Assembly: GCA_963611355.1 (NCBI GenBank)
Contig: CAVDRM010000008.1
Span: forward strand, 10,258 to 74,257
Direction of reading: 5' to 3'
Source of the DNA: CAVDRM01 sp963611355
Lineage (GTDB): Bacteria; Bacillota; Clostridia; Christensenellales; Aristaeellaceae
Length of the DNA stretch: 64,000 bases
Of this stretch, positions 1 through 7,641 are shown one piece after another. The position numbers were made by a program, and so were the translations under genes. A model generated the notes under the pieces. It saw only the letters and a program-made list of their open reading frames with translations. It had not been told where the DNA came from and ran no database searches. The first letter of the stretch is position 1. Each line of letters begins with the position of its first letter.

Positions 1-518
1 GCCGTTTTGCCGGGCGTATAGCCGATGAGCATGCTGGTCGCGCCGTATTCGCCCAAGGCGCGGGCAAAGGCCAGCACCGTGCCGGCCAAGATACCCTGAC
101 GGCAGGACGGCATACGGATGCGCCAGAAAATGTAGGTGTTGGAAAGCCCCAAGGTGCGTCCTGCATAGGCGAGCGTTTCATCAAAGCTCTCAAACGCGCC
201 GCGGGCCGTTCGGTACATCAGCGGGAAGGCGACAACGGCCGCCGCCAAGATGCCGCCGTACCATGTCATGACGAATTTGATGCCGAACTGCGCCAGAAAG
301 ATGCCCAAGGGACGCTTCGCTCCGAAGAGGAGCAGCAGAAAATAGCCGCAGACAGTCGGCGGAAGCACCATCGGAAGCGTCAGCACAACGTCTAAAAGCC
401 CTTTGACGGCACGAGGCATCCGGGCGACATAATATGCCGCCCAGATGCCCGTAAAAAACACAAGAACACAGCTGATTGCCGCAATGCGCAGCGAGTTCCA
501 TAACGGATACCAGCTCAT
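1..518 (-). CDS. modB: ModB, molybdate ABC transporter permease (3' end beyond window)
   Basis: Membrane subunit of the molybdate importer, which passes molybdate handed over by ModA across the cytoplasmic membrane using ATP hydrolysed by ModC. The frame opens at ATG 516-518 and stays open to the window edge, so about 172 residues of the usual 220 or so are visible. Seen: several hydrophobic segments, the phrase LPMVLPPTVCGY typical of ModB, and an EAA-loop-like stretch around ARALGEYGAT where the family contacts the ATPase. The start lies one base after the modA stop, implying translational coupling. modC is not in the window and presumably lies beyond the left edge. Confidence 0.95.
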   Translation of the reverse strand, partial: MSWYPLWNSLRIAAISCVLVFFTGIWAAYYVARMPRAVKGLLDVVLTLPMVLPPTVCGYFLLLLFGAKRPLGIFLAQFGIKFVMTWYGGILAAAVVAFPLMYRTARGAFESFDETLAYAGRTLGLSNTYIFWRIRMPSCRQGILAGTVLAFARALGEYGATSMLIGYTPGKT

Positions 519-519
519 T

Positions 520-1326
520 TTATTCCGCAACGGGAGAGAAGCCGACGCTCTGGAAAATCGCCATCGCTTCGTCAGTCTTCAGATAGTCGAGGAAAGCCTG
601 CGCAGCCTCGGCATGCTCCGCCGTCTTGAGCACGGAGGCGGGATAGATGACCTGACCGCACATTTCCTTGGTCGCGCTGTCCACAACGGTAAGACCCGCG
701 CTGAAGGCGTCGGTGCAGTAGATGACGCCGCAGTCCACGCTGGCTTCCGCCACCTGCGTGGTGACTTCCTTGACGTTGGTGCCGTAGGTGATGCAGCCCT
801 TGTTCGACAGTTCGGCCTCGTCCAGCTCATAGTAGGCCAGAATCTTCTGGGTGTACTGGCCGACGGGAACGTCGCTGTTGCCCATGGCCATGAAGACCGT
901 GCCGGCCTTCAGCAGCTCGGCAAGCTGGTCAAAGGATTCAATACCCTTGGGGTTGCCTTCCGGCACGACGAGGGTGACCTTGTTCTCCAGCAGGTTGATG
1001 CGGCTGTTCGCATCCACGAAATCAAGACCGTCCTGGTTGACGGACGCATCCGCCGTGATGTCGAGCTGGTTCATCTGCTTCTGACCGGCAGAGATGAACA
1101 GGTCGCAGGCAGCGCCTTCCTGAATCTGGGTCTTCAGGGTGCCCGACGAGTCAAAGTTGTAGGTGATGGTCACATCGGGATGCGCCGCCTCATACAGCGT
1201 TTTAATCTGGGTGAGCGTTTCGGTCATGGAGGCCGCCGCGAACACGACGATTTCCGTTGTTTCGGCCATCGCAGCGCCGATGCACAGCATCGTCAGAGCC
1301 AGCACCATGCAAAGCAGTTTCTTCAT
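520..1326 (-). CDS. modA: ModA, molybdate-binding protein
   Basis: Extracytoplasmic molybdate-binding protein of the ModABC importer, 268 residues, normal length for the family. The N-terminus is a signal peptide (KK, hydrophobic core, AMA cleavage site near residue 21) with no lipobox cysteine. The mature start EIVVFAAASMTETL is the ModA signature; the Ser of AAASM is the known oxyanion ligand. The phrases SSGTLKTQIQEGA and VPVGQYTQKIL also fit. The RBS AAGGAG sits just upstream of ATG 1326. It follows the MoeA-like gene and is coupled to modB. I see no ModE-type operator or molybdenum-cofactor riboswitch in the 126-base gap before it. Confidence 0.96.
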   Translation of the reverse strand: MKKLLCMVLALTMLCIGAAMAETTEIVVFAAASMTETLTQIKTLYEAAHPDVTITYNFDSSGTLKTQIQEGAACDLFISAGQKQMNQLDITADASVNQDGLDFVDANSRINLLENKVTLVVPEGNPKGIESFDQLAELLKAGTVFMAMGNSDVPVGQYTQKILAYYELDEAELSNKGCITYGTNVKEVTTQVAEASVDCGVIYCTDAFSAGLTVVDSATKEMCGQVIYPASVLKTAEHAEAAQAFLDYLKTDEAMAIFQSVGFSPVAE

Positions 1327-1452
1327 AAAAAAATAGCTCCTTTTTCCCGTCTTTCAGGGAATTTATTTGCATAGGCACGGATTTACGCGCCTGAATGCAC
1401 CGTGAATTGCTCATACGCAAACCGCAAGCGCGGCGAATCGTGGCCGCTCTGA

Positions 1453-2481
1453 TTATTTTCCGAAGCCGCAGTTGGGATAAGTGCAGACGGGGCAGTTAAG
1501 GCACAGGCCGCCCTCGCCGAGGCGCGTAATGTCCTCGCGCTTGATGCGAATGCCCGCTGCCACGCGGCATAAAACCAAGTCAAAAATCGTCCGTTTGGCG
1601 TACATGACGCAGCCGGGCAGCCCCAAGACGGGGATTCTGCGCCCGCCGCGCTCAAAATATCCGACCAGCAGCATCGCGCCTGGCAGAACGGGCGCACCGT
1701 AGGTCACGATATCCGCACCCGCCGCACGAATCGCGCCGGGCGTTTGGTCGTCGGGGTCAACGCTCATGCCGCCGGTGGTCAAAATCAGCTCCGCACCCGC
1801 GTCCAACAGCTTATGAATGGCGGCGACAATCGTCTCGCGGTCGTCCGGACATTTTTCATGGCCGATGACGGTCATGCCGTACTCGCCGACCTTCTGCTCC
1901 ACGACAGGGGTGAAGGTGTCGGTAATGCGTCCCAGGTAGACCTCCGTGCCGGTGGTCAAGATGCCGACCCTGAGGGACTTGAACGGAACGACATTCATGA
2001 GCGGCCTGCCGCCTGCCGTTCGCTTCGCCGATTCCATTTTCTCCTTTTGAATGACAAGGGGAATGACCCGTGTTCCGGCCAGCTTGTCGCCCGCCTTGAC
2101 GGGGGTCATGCCGTGGCGGGAGGCAATCATCAGCTCCTCGATATTATTGACGGCCAGCAGCCGCTCACTGTCAACGACAAAAAGACCGTCCGCCGTCGCA
2201 ATCAGCTCGATTTTTCCCTCGGAGGGCGCTGTCGCCCGCATATTTTCACCCATGCAGAGGTCGCGCAGGATGGCGGCTGCCTCATCCTCATGGTACATGG
2301 TATCGTTCTTTTCCCAGACATAGAGGTGCTCTTTGCCCAGCTTCAACAGTTCCGGAATGTCTTCCGCCGTCACGATGTGACCCTTCTTAAAGGCCACGCC
2401 CTTTCGAACATCCTTTACGATGACGGTGATGTCGTGGCAAAGCACATGGCCGACGGCTTCTGTCGTTTGAATCAGGCGCAT
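1453..2481 (-). CDS. MoeA-like molybdopterin-binding protein with C-terminal cysteine cluster
   Basis: Predicted cytoplasmic molybdopterin-binding protein, 342 residues, acting in insertion or modification of molybdenum cofactor. It has a MoCF-biosynthesis fold in its second half (TTGTEVYLGRI, then TTGGMSVDPDD, the usual GG-x-S-x(4)-D substrate loop), preceded by a MoeA-N-like region. The last 17 residues hold four cysteines (LCLNCPVCTYPNCGFGK), which ordinary MoeA lacks. Such a tail is known from MoeA-like proteins next to molybdenum hydroxylase genes and may bind metal or an Fe-S cluster. It is the first gene of the minus-strand modAB group, with a promoter at 2525-2552. The exact step is inferred. 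Confidence 0.85.
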   Translation of the reverse strand: MRLIQTTEAVGHVLCHDITVIVKDVRKGVAFKKGHIVTAEDIPELLKLGKEHLYVWEKNDTMYHEDEAAAILRDLCMGENMRATAPSEGKIELIATADGLFVVDSERLLAVNNIEELMIASRHGMTPVKAGDKLAGTRVIPLVIQKEKMESAKRTAGGRPLMNVVPFKSLRVGILTTGTEVYLGRITDTFTPVVEQKVGEYGMTVIGHEKCPDDRETIVAAIHKLLDAGAELILTTGGMSVDPDDQTPGAIRAAGADIVTYGAPVLPGAMLLVGYFERGGRRIPVLGLPGCVMYAKRTIFDLVLCRVAAGIRIKREDITRLGEGGLCLNCPVCTYPNCGFGK

Positions 2482-2524
2482 AAGTAATCTCTCCGTTCCG
2501 GCATAATCGTTCTCTCTCGTATTT

Positions 2525-2552
2525 ATTGTAGCCTGTGTTACCTTTTAAACAA
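2525..2552 (-). promoter_or_regulatory. Promoter of the MoeA-like/modAB transcript
   Basis: On the minus strand: -35 TTGTTT (2547-2552), 16-base spacer, -10 TACAAT (2525-2530). It lies 44 bases upstream of the MoeA-like start. The promoter of the opposite molybdopterin operon at 3097-3124 uses the same -35 and spacer length. Confidence 0.6.
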
Positions 2553-2625
2553 GTAGTATGGACAACATTTCACGATATTTTTCATTCGGTCGTGCGACCT
2601 ATGCAGAAAGAATAAAGAAAATGTA

Positions 2626-2654
2626 TTGACAAATTCTTTATGCTTGACTATGCT
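2626..2654 (+). promoter_or_regulatory. Promoter of the antitoxin-like gene
   Basis: -35 TTGACA (2626-2631), 17-base spacer, -10 TATGCT (2649-2654). Transcription would begin near 2661, which excludes the upstream in-frame ATGs at 2640 and 2658 and supports translation from 2679. Confidence 0.65.
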
Positions 2655-2678
2655 TTTATGCGGAAAGGAAGGATGAAT

Positions 2679-2915
2679 ATGCCGCGAACCGTGAATGTGA
2701 ATTTCAAACTGGACGCTGACGTCAAAAAGAGCATGGAGCAGGCGTGCGCCGAAATGGGGCTGAGCATGAGCGCGGCGTTCACCGTGTTTGCCAGAAAGGT
2801 CGGCAGGGAAAAACGCATCCCGTTTGAAATTTCCGCAAATCCGCTTGATTCGCAGCGCAATATCCGCCATTCGGAGGACATTGTGCGCGATATGAAGGAC
2901 GGAAAGGCACACTGA
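2679..2915 (+). CDS. RelB/DinJ-family antitoxin, no adjacent toxin
   Basis: A 78-residue protein opening MPRTVNVNFKLDADVKKSM, the ribbon-helix-helix beginning of RelB/DinJ antitoxins. The FKLD..VK...E pattern, GLSMSAAFTVFARKV and REKRIPFEI are family-typical. In known systems such proteins bind DNA as dimers, repress their own operon and neutralise a YafQ/RelE-type RNase. ATG 2679 was chosen because GGAAGG (2667-2672) lies 6 bases before it; ATG 2673 is possible. The 245 bases downstream hold no toxin reading frame and the next gene belongs to the molybdopterin operon, so this is a solitary antitoxin or one whose toxin is elsewhere. Confidence 0.8.
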   Translation: MPRTVNVNFKLDADVKKSMEQACAEMGLSMSAAFTVFARKVGREKRIPFEISANPLDSQRNIRHSEDIVRDMKDGKAH

Positions 2916-3096
2916 GCGGAACACGCCCCGATGGAGGCGGACGAATGAAGCTGACAGCCGGATGCATCGGACGGCATCGGCAGACATGAACTGTTCCGGT
3001 CTTCCGCAGAGTCTTTGGCGCAGACGCATGACCCGCCGAAGGCCTGACGTCTTTTTTGCTTTTCACGCTTTGAGAGGCGTGTAGCGGATGCTACTA

Positions 3097-3124
3097 TTGT
3101 TTTGAAGCCGATATACAGTATAAT
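3097..3124 (+). promoter_or_regulatory. Promoter of the molybdopterin operon
   Basis: -35 TTGTTT (3097-3102), 16-base spacer, consensus -10 TATAAT (3119-3124), placed 36 bases before the first gene. It is the only good promoter seen for the seven closely packed genes that follow. Confidence 0.65.
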
Positions 3125-3160
3125 GAAAGAACACTTTGATAAAGGTCGGATGCTCTGTCT

Positions 3161-4222
3161 ATGCTGCTGTATCTCATTCGTCACGCCCACCCCGCTTCGC
3201 CCGATGCGGAGCGCCGATGCATCAGCCGAACCGATTCGGCGCCGGATGCCTTGGGCAAAATACAGGCGCGGCGCTTGGAAACATGGCTGGAAATACATCC
3301 CGTGCGCGCCGTGTATACAAGCCCGCTGCAAAGAGCCGTGCAGACCGCACGGCAGATGGCGCAGGGGAAAGTCCCCGTGTTCATGGACGAGCGACTGACC
3401 GAGATGCGCGTCGGGGCGTGGGAGGGACTTTCGTTCGATGCAATCAGCGCCCGCTGGCCGGAGCTGTATGCACAGCGCGGGCTGCATATGGGGACGACCG
3501 CACCGCCGGACGGCGAGAGTTTTTTGACGGCTGGCAAGCGGCTGCAGGACTTTTTGCTCGATTTGCCGAATGTTTCCGGCGATGTCGCCGTTGTTTCGCA
3601 TGGCGGCATTATGCGCGGCTGGCTGTGCCCCCTGCTCGGAAAATCGCCGGACGATGTGCTGACGATTCCGCAGCCGTGGGGCGGCGTGAGCATTGTGCGG
3701 ATGGAGGACGGGCGTTTTTCCGTCTTGTCCGTCGGCTGCATGCCGTTTCCCGTCCCGAATGATGAGGAAATCAAGGCAATATATGCTTTTTACGATACGC
3801 CGCCGGAGGTGCGGGCACACTGCGGGGCTGTGGCGGACTGTGCCCTGCGCATTGCGAGGGAAAGCGGAGCGCAGCTTCGGCAGGATGAGCTGTACGCCGC
3901 CGCACTGCTGCATGATTTATGCCGCGCATCGGGCAGGGAGCATCCGCAGAAGGCGGCCCAGGCGCTGAAAAGCCTCGGCTATCCGCGCTTGGCGGAGATG
4001 GTTTTCCGCCATCATGATTTAGGCGATAAACCGTCCGAAGAGGCCGAGGTGCTGTATCTGGCGGATAAGCTGGTCCAGGGCGTTTCGCCCGTTTCGCTCA
4101 GGGAACGGTTTGAACAATCAAGGCGCAAATGCGTGGATGAAGCGGCCTTGGCCGCATGGAAGGCGCGGTATGACGCGGCGCTTGCAATAGAAAGGAAGTA
4201 TCTGCATGGCAGGATTTTATGA
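3161..4222 (+). CDS. Histidine phosphatase fused to an HD domain
   Basis: A 353-residue two-domain hydrolase. Residues 1-195 are a phosphoglycerate-mutase-type histidine phosphatase: LIRHAH with catalytic His8, Glu81 in the acid position, and the second histidine in SHGG (His147). Residues 200-350 form an HD metal-dependent phosphohydrolase: His220, HD at 251-252, HH at 284-285 and the closing Asp302 in LADKLV. I recall a three-domain Desulfovibrio maturation protein (DVU_1551 type) in which these two domains are fused to a MobA-like transferase. Here the transferase is the last gene of the same operon, so the pieces appear separate. The substrate is unknown; nucleotide or cofactor-intermediate turnover is inferred. 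The RBS is weak. The end overlaps the next gene by 17 bases. Confidence 0.85.
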   Translation: MLLYLIRHAHPASPDAERRCISRTDSAPDALGKIQARRLETWLEIHPVRAVYTSPLQRAVQTARQMAQGKVPVFMDERLTEMRVGAWEGLSFDAISARWPELYAQRGLHMGTTAPPDGESFLTAGKRLQDFLLDLPNVSGDVAVVSHGGIMRGWLCPLLGKSPDDVLTIPQPWGGVSIVRMEDGRFSVLSVGCMPFPVPNDEEIKAIYAFYDTPPEVRAHCGAVADCALRIARESGAQLRQDELYAAALLHDLCRASGREHPQKAAQALKSLGYPRLAEMVFRHHDLGDKPSEEAEVLYLADKLVQGVSPVSLRERFEQSRRKCVDEAALAAWKARYDAALAIERKYLHGRIL

Positions 4223-5234
4223 GGCGCTTTCCCAAATCAATCCCAATGCGCAGAATGCTGTTTTAACCGTGCTGTCCGAGACGGGGCGGGGCGAAAAGTG
4301 CATTGTTTCCGCCGGAAAAATCGTCTGGGAAAGCAGCGGCTTTTTTTCGGAGCATTCGGACGAGACGCTGAAGGCGGCAGAGGACGGACAGACGGAAGTC
4401 GGCGGCCGGCGCGTGTTTTCCGAGAATTTGGGCTGTGAGAAAAAGTTCGTCATCTGCGGCGCTGGACACATTTCCATGCCGCTGATTGCCATGATAAGGA
4501 TGCTGGACTGCCCCGTCACGGTCATTGACGACCGTCCCTATTTTGCCGATCATGCAAGGCAGGCGAAGGCGACCGCTGTCTATTGTGAGCCGTTTGAGGA
4601 GGCGCTTCAAAAAATTTCGGGGGATAATGATACTTTTTTTATCATCGTCACCCGCGGTCACCGCTTTGATGAGGCGTGCCTTTCCGCCATCGTAAGAAAG
4701 CCTCATGCCTATATCGGCATGATTGGAAGCCGCCGGCGCGTCGGCTTTGTCAAGCAGGCGGTCATCGACGGCGGCGGCAATCCTGAGGTCGTGAACGGCG
4801 TCTACACCCCCATCGGCCTTGCCATCGGCGCACAAACACCGGAGGAAATCGCCATTGCAATCATGGCGGAAATCATTCAGGTAAAGAATGCGAAAAAGCG
4901 CAGGGGCGGCTATCCGCGGGAGCTGATGCGCGCTTTGTGCGGCGAGAATGCGGAACAAGCGCCCGCAGCGATGGCAACCATCGTTTCCCGCAAAGGCTCT
5001 GCGCCGCGTGATGTCGGCTCAAAGATGCTCATTTATGCGGACGGGCGCATTTTAGGCACAATCGGCGGCGGCTGCGTGGAGGCGGACGTCATCCGTCAGG
5101 CGAGGATGCTGCTGACGGACGACGGCCGGCCGTTTTCCGAGCTTCTTTCGGTCGATATGACGGCGGAGGCCGCCGAGGATGAGGGCATGGTGTGCGGCGG
5201 CGTCATAGAGGTGCTTTTGGAAAGGGCGATGTAA
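4206..5234 (+). CDS. XdhC-family molybdo-hydroxylase maturation factor
   Basis: A 342-residue XdhC/CoxI-family protein. In characterised relatives XdhC binds molybdenum cofactor, promotes its sulfuration and delivers it to xanthine dehydrogenase or aldehyde oxidoreductase. An NAD-binding-like Rossmann region comes first (FVICGAGHISMPL at about 81-93, then VTVIDDRPYFA and YIGMIGSRRR). The XdhC_CoxI motif comes last (ATIVSRKGSAPRDVGSK and GTIGGGCVEADV, residues about 255-300), the reverse of the usual order. RBS AAAGGAAG precedes ATG 4206. The target enzyme is not in this window. Confidence 0.88.
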   Translation: MAGFYEALSQINPNAQNAVLTVLSETGRGEKCIVSAGKIVWESSGFFSEHSDETLKAAEDGQTEVGGRRVFSENLGCEKKFVICGAGHISMPLIAMIRMLDCPVTVIDDRPYFADHARQAKATAVYCEPFEEALQKISGDNDTFFIIVTRGHRFDEACLSAIVRKPHAYIGMIGSRRRVGFVKQAVIDGGGNPEVVNGVYTPIGLAIGAQTPEEIAIAIMAEIIQVKNAKKRRGGYPRELMRALCGENAEQAPAAMATIVSRKGSAPRDVGSKMLIYADGRILGTIGGGCVEADVIRQARMLLTDDGRPFSELLSVDMTAEAAEDEGMVCGGVIEVLLERAM

Positions 5235-5741
5235 ATGTTGGAGCAGCTTACGCATTTTGATAAAGACGGACAGGCCGTCATGGTGGATGTGAGTGAAAAG
5301 CGAGAGACGAGCCGCATGGCAGTTGCCAAAGGAAAAATCCGCGTGAGCGCGGACACCATGCTGGCGATTTCGGAGGGAAGCGCCGCCAAGGGCGATGTCT
5401 TGGGCGTGGCGCGGGTGGCGGGCATCATGGCGGTCAAGCGCACGAGTGACCTTATCCCCCTGTGCCATCCTCTGCTTATCGGCAAAACAGCCGTTGATTT
5501 TACGGCGGACGCGGAAAAGTGCGAGGTTGAATGCACCTGCACCGTCAAGGTGCAGGGGCAGACGGGGGTGGAAATGGAGGCGCTGACGGGCGTCACCGTG
5601 GCGCTGCTCACCATTTACGATATGTGCAAGGCCATTGACAAGCGCATGGAAATCGGGGACATTCACTTGGCTCAAAAAACGGGCGGCAAGAGCGGCGAAT
5701 TCATCAACGACTCTGCATGTGAGGGGAACGGCGATGCTTGA
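5235..5741 (+). CDS. moaC: MoaC, cyclic pyranopterin monophosphate synthase
   Basis: Second enzyme of molybdopterin synthesis: converts the MoaA product 3',8-cyclo-GTP to cyclic pyranopterin monophosphate in the cytoplasm. 168 residues, usual length. Seen: MVDVSEKRETSRMAVA at the start, the conserved SDLIPLCHPLLIGK, VKVQGQTGVEMEALTGVTVALLTIYDMCKA (read in pieces: GQTGVEMEAL, TIYDMCKAID) and the C-terminal LAQKTGGKSG, all core MoaC motifs with the active-site His and Lys. It starts directly after the XdhC-like stop, and its end overlaps moaA by 8 bases. Confidence 0.98.
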   Translation: MLEQLTHFDKDGQAVMVDVSEKRETSRMAVAKGKIRVSADTMLAISEGSAAKGDVLGVARVAGIMAVKRTSDLIPLCHPLLIGKTAVDFTADAEKCEVECTCTVKVQGQTGVEMEALTGVTVALLTIYDMCKAIDKRMEIGDIHLAQKTGGKSGEFINDSACEGNGDA

Positions 5742-6705
5742 CGAATACGGCCGAGCCATCGACTATCTGCGCATTTCCGTGACCGACCGCTGCAACCTGC
5801 GCTGCGTCTACTGTATGCCGGAGCACGGCGTGCCGGACATCCCGCACGAGGGACTGCTGCGGTATGAGGAAATCATCCGCATTGTCCGCCTGATGCAGCC
5901 GCTGGGCATCAGAAAGGTGCGCATCACGGGCGGTGAGCCGCTGGCGCGGCGAGGGTGTCTGGATTTGGTGCGACGGCTTCATGAATCGGGCGGACTTGTG
6001 CGCATTGCCATGACCACGAACGGCATTCTGCTGGACGGTCAGGCGGCCAAGGCAAAGGAAGCGGGGCTGACGGATGTCAACATCAGCCTTGATACGCTCG
6101 ACGCGGCGCGGTATCATCAGATTACCCGCCTGGGGGATGTCGATACCGTGCTGCGCGTTATCGACGAAGCGCTTTCCTGCGGGCTGAGGGTCAAAATCAA
6201 TGCCGTGCCGATGCGCGGGCTGAATGAGGACGACCTGACTGCCGTGGCTGCGCTGGCTGCGGACAAGCCCGTTTGTGTGCGGTTTATTGAATTGATGCCT
6301 GTCGGCTGCGGCGCGGCATTTTCACCCATTTCGACCGATGAGGTGCTGCAAAAAATGGAGGCTGCCTTCGGGACGCTTTGGTCTGATGCGGCGCATCATG
6401 GGGACGGGCCTGCGCGGTATGTGAAGCCGAATGGCTTTGCCGGCTCAATCGGCGTCATCAGCGCCGTCAGCCATGAATTCTGCGCCGCCTGCAACCGCGT
6501 CCGCCTGACCTCGGACGGACGGCTCAAGCTGTGCCTGAATCATCAGGCGGGCCTGGATTTGCGGGAGCTTTTGCGCAGGGGCGCGGGGGATGATGAAATC
6601 ACGGAGGCTATTTTGACCGCCATTCAAAAAAAGCCGCAGCGCCACGGCTTTTTTGAGGCCGTACCGGACAAGGAAGCGCGGCGCATGAATCAAATCGGAG
6701 GATAA
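5734..6705 (+). CDS. moaA: MoaA, GTP 3',8-cyclase
   Basis: Radical SAM enzyme that starts molybdopterin synthesis by cyclising GTP to 3',8-cyclo-GTP. 323 residues. The N-terminal 4Fe-4S cluster binds SAM through CNLRCVYC (about residues 18-25), followed by the GGEPL motif. The second cluster, which binds GTP, uses CAACNRVRLTSDGRLKLCL near residues 250-267. The chain ends in Gly-Gly, the tail MoaA needs for activity. ATG 5734 was chosen because the family starts LxDxxGRxIDYLRISVTDRC. It overlaps moaC and is followed two bases later by the MOSC gene. Confidence 0.98.
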   Translation: MLDEYGRAIDYLRISVTDRCNLRCVYCMPEHGVPDIPHEGLLRYEEIIRIVRLMQPLGIRKVRITGGEPLARRGCLDLVRRLHESGGLVRIAMTTNGILLDGQAAKAKEAGLTDVNISLDTLDAARYHQITRLGDVDTVLRVIDEALSCGLRVKINAVPMRGLNEDDLTAVAALAADKPVCVRFIELMPVGCGAAFSPISTDEVLQKMEAAFGTLWSDAAHHGDGPARYVKPNGFAGSIGVISAVSHEFCAACNRVRLTSDGRLKLCLNHQAGLDLRELLRRGAGDDEITEAILTAIQKKPQRHGFFEAVPDKEARRMNQIGG

Positions 6706-6707
6706 AA

Positions 6708-7148
6708 ATGGAGCAGGGAATCATTAAGGCCGTCTGCATCAGCCCCGAAAAGGGGACGGAAAAGAAAAATGTCCATGCGGCGCGTGTCATCGAGGAATGG
6801 GGTCTGGAAAACGATGCGCACGCCGGTCACTGGCACAGGCAGGTCAGCCTTTTGTCCTATCAAAAGGTCGTGGAATTCAATAAGCTGGGCGCGAATGTCA
6901 CGGACGGCGCGTTCGGGGAAAATCTTTTGGTGGACGGCATTGACTGCCGCGCCCTGCCCGTCGGCACGCGCCTCCGGTGCGGCGATGTGCTGCTGGAGGT
7001 CACGCAGATAGGCAAGGAATGTCACAGCGGCTGCGCTATTTTCAAGCGCGTCGGTCAATGCATCATGCCGCACGAGGGCGTTTTTGCCCGCGTTCTGCAC
7101 GGCGGCGAGGTGCATGAGGGCGACATTATCAAAACGGTGGAGGCATGA
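6708..7148 (+). CDS. MOSC-domain protein
   Basis: A stand-alone MOSC (molybdenum cofactor sulfurase C-terminal) domain of 146 residues. MOSC domains bind molybdenum cofactor and are thought to carry sulfur or cofactor to target enzymes. Seen: HAGHWHRQVSLLSYQ, DGAFGENLLVDGID, a typical FGENL core, and KECHSGCAIFKRVG, containing the conserved cysteine that may carry persulfide. The RBS GGAGG of the moaA 3' end lies 7 bases before ATG 6708. Its place between moaA and mogA and near the XdhC-like gene fits a role in making the sulfurated cofactor of molybdo-hydroxylases. Confidence 0.92.
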   Translation: MEQGIIKAVCISPEKGTEKKNVHAARVIEEWGLENDAHAGHWHRQVSLLSYQKVVEFNKLGANVTDGAFGENLLVDGIDCRALPVGTRLRCGDVLLEVTQIGKECHSGCAIFKRVGQCIMPHEGVFARVLHGGEVHEGDIIKTVEA

Positions 7149-7149
7149 T

Positions 7150-7641
7150 ATGTATCGGGTAGCCATCATCACTCTGTCCGACAAGGGCGCTCGCGGGGAG
7201 CGGGCGGATATCAGCGGGCAGGCCATCGAAGACATGGTCAAAAAAGAGGGCTATGCGGTCGTCAGCCGCCTGCTCTTGAGCGACGACAGGCAGGGTCTCA
7301 CGGATGCGCTGATAAAAATTTGCGATGAAAACGCGGCGGACCTCATTTTGACAACCGGCGGCACGGGTTTTTCTCCGCGTGACAATACGCCGGAGGCAAC
7401 GGCGGATGCCTGTGAGCGCATGGCACCCGGCATTGCCGAGGCGATGCGGGCGGCAAGCATGAAGCTGACGACCCGCGCCATGCTGTCCCGTGCTGTCAGC
7501 GGCATTCGGAAAAAGACCTTGATTGTCAATCTGCCCGGCAGCCCCAAGGCCGTTCGGGAAAACCTCGGCTTTATTCTGCCGATGCTTGCGCACGGAATCG
7601 CCATTTTGACCGGTGACGACGGCGAGTGCGCCCGCACATGA
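7150..7641 (+). CDS. mogA: MogA/MoaB-type molybdopterin adenylyltransferase
   Basis: Activates molybdopterin by adenylylation before molybdate insertion. 163 residues. Seen: ITLSDKGARGERADISG at the N-terminus, the substrate loop LILTTGGTGFSPRDNTPEAT, and SRAVSGIRKKTLIVNLPGSPKA, all MogA/MoaB hallmarks. ATG 7150 lies one base after the MOSC stop. The last four bases (ATGA, 7638-7641) are shared with the nucleotidyltransferase gene. MogA and bacterial MoaB are hard to separate by sequence; the cluster context favours MogA activity. Confidence 0.94.
   Translation: MYRVAIITLSDKGARGERADISGQAIEDMVKKEGYAVVSRLLLSDDRQGLTDALIKICDENAADLILTTGGTGFSPRDNTPEATADACERMAPGIAEAMRAASMKLTTRAMLSRAVSGIRKKTLIVNLPGSPKAVRENLGFILPMLAHGIAILTGDDGECART

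Noticed and set aside
1327..3160. Molybdenum-cofactor riboswitch or ModE operator before modA or the molybdopterin operon
   Set aside because: No recognisable core in the 126-base modA leader or in the short leader of the operon.
2648..3913. A 421-codon minus-strand frame opposite the antitoxin and phosphatase-HD genes
   Set aside because: It overlaps two well-supported genes and has no recognisable domain.
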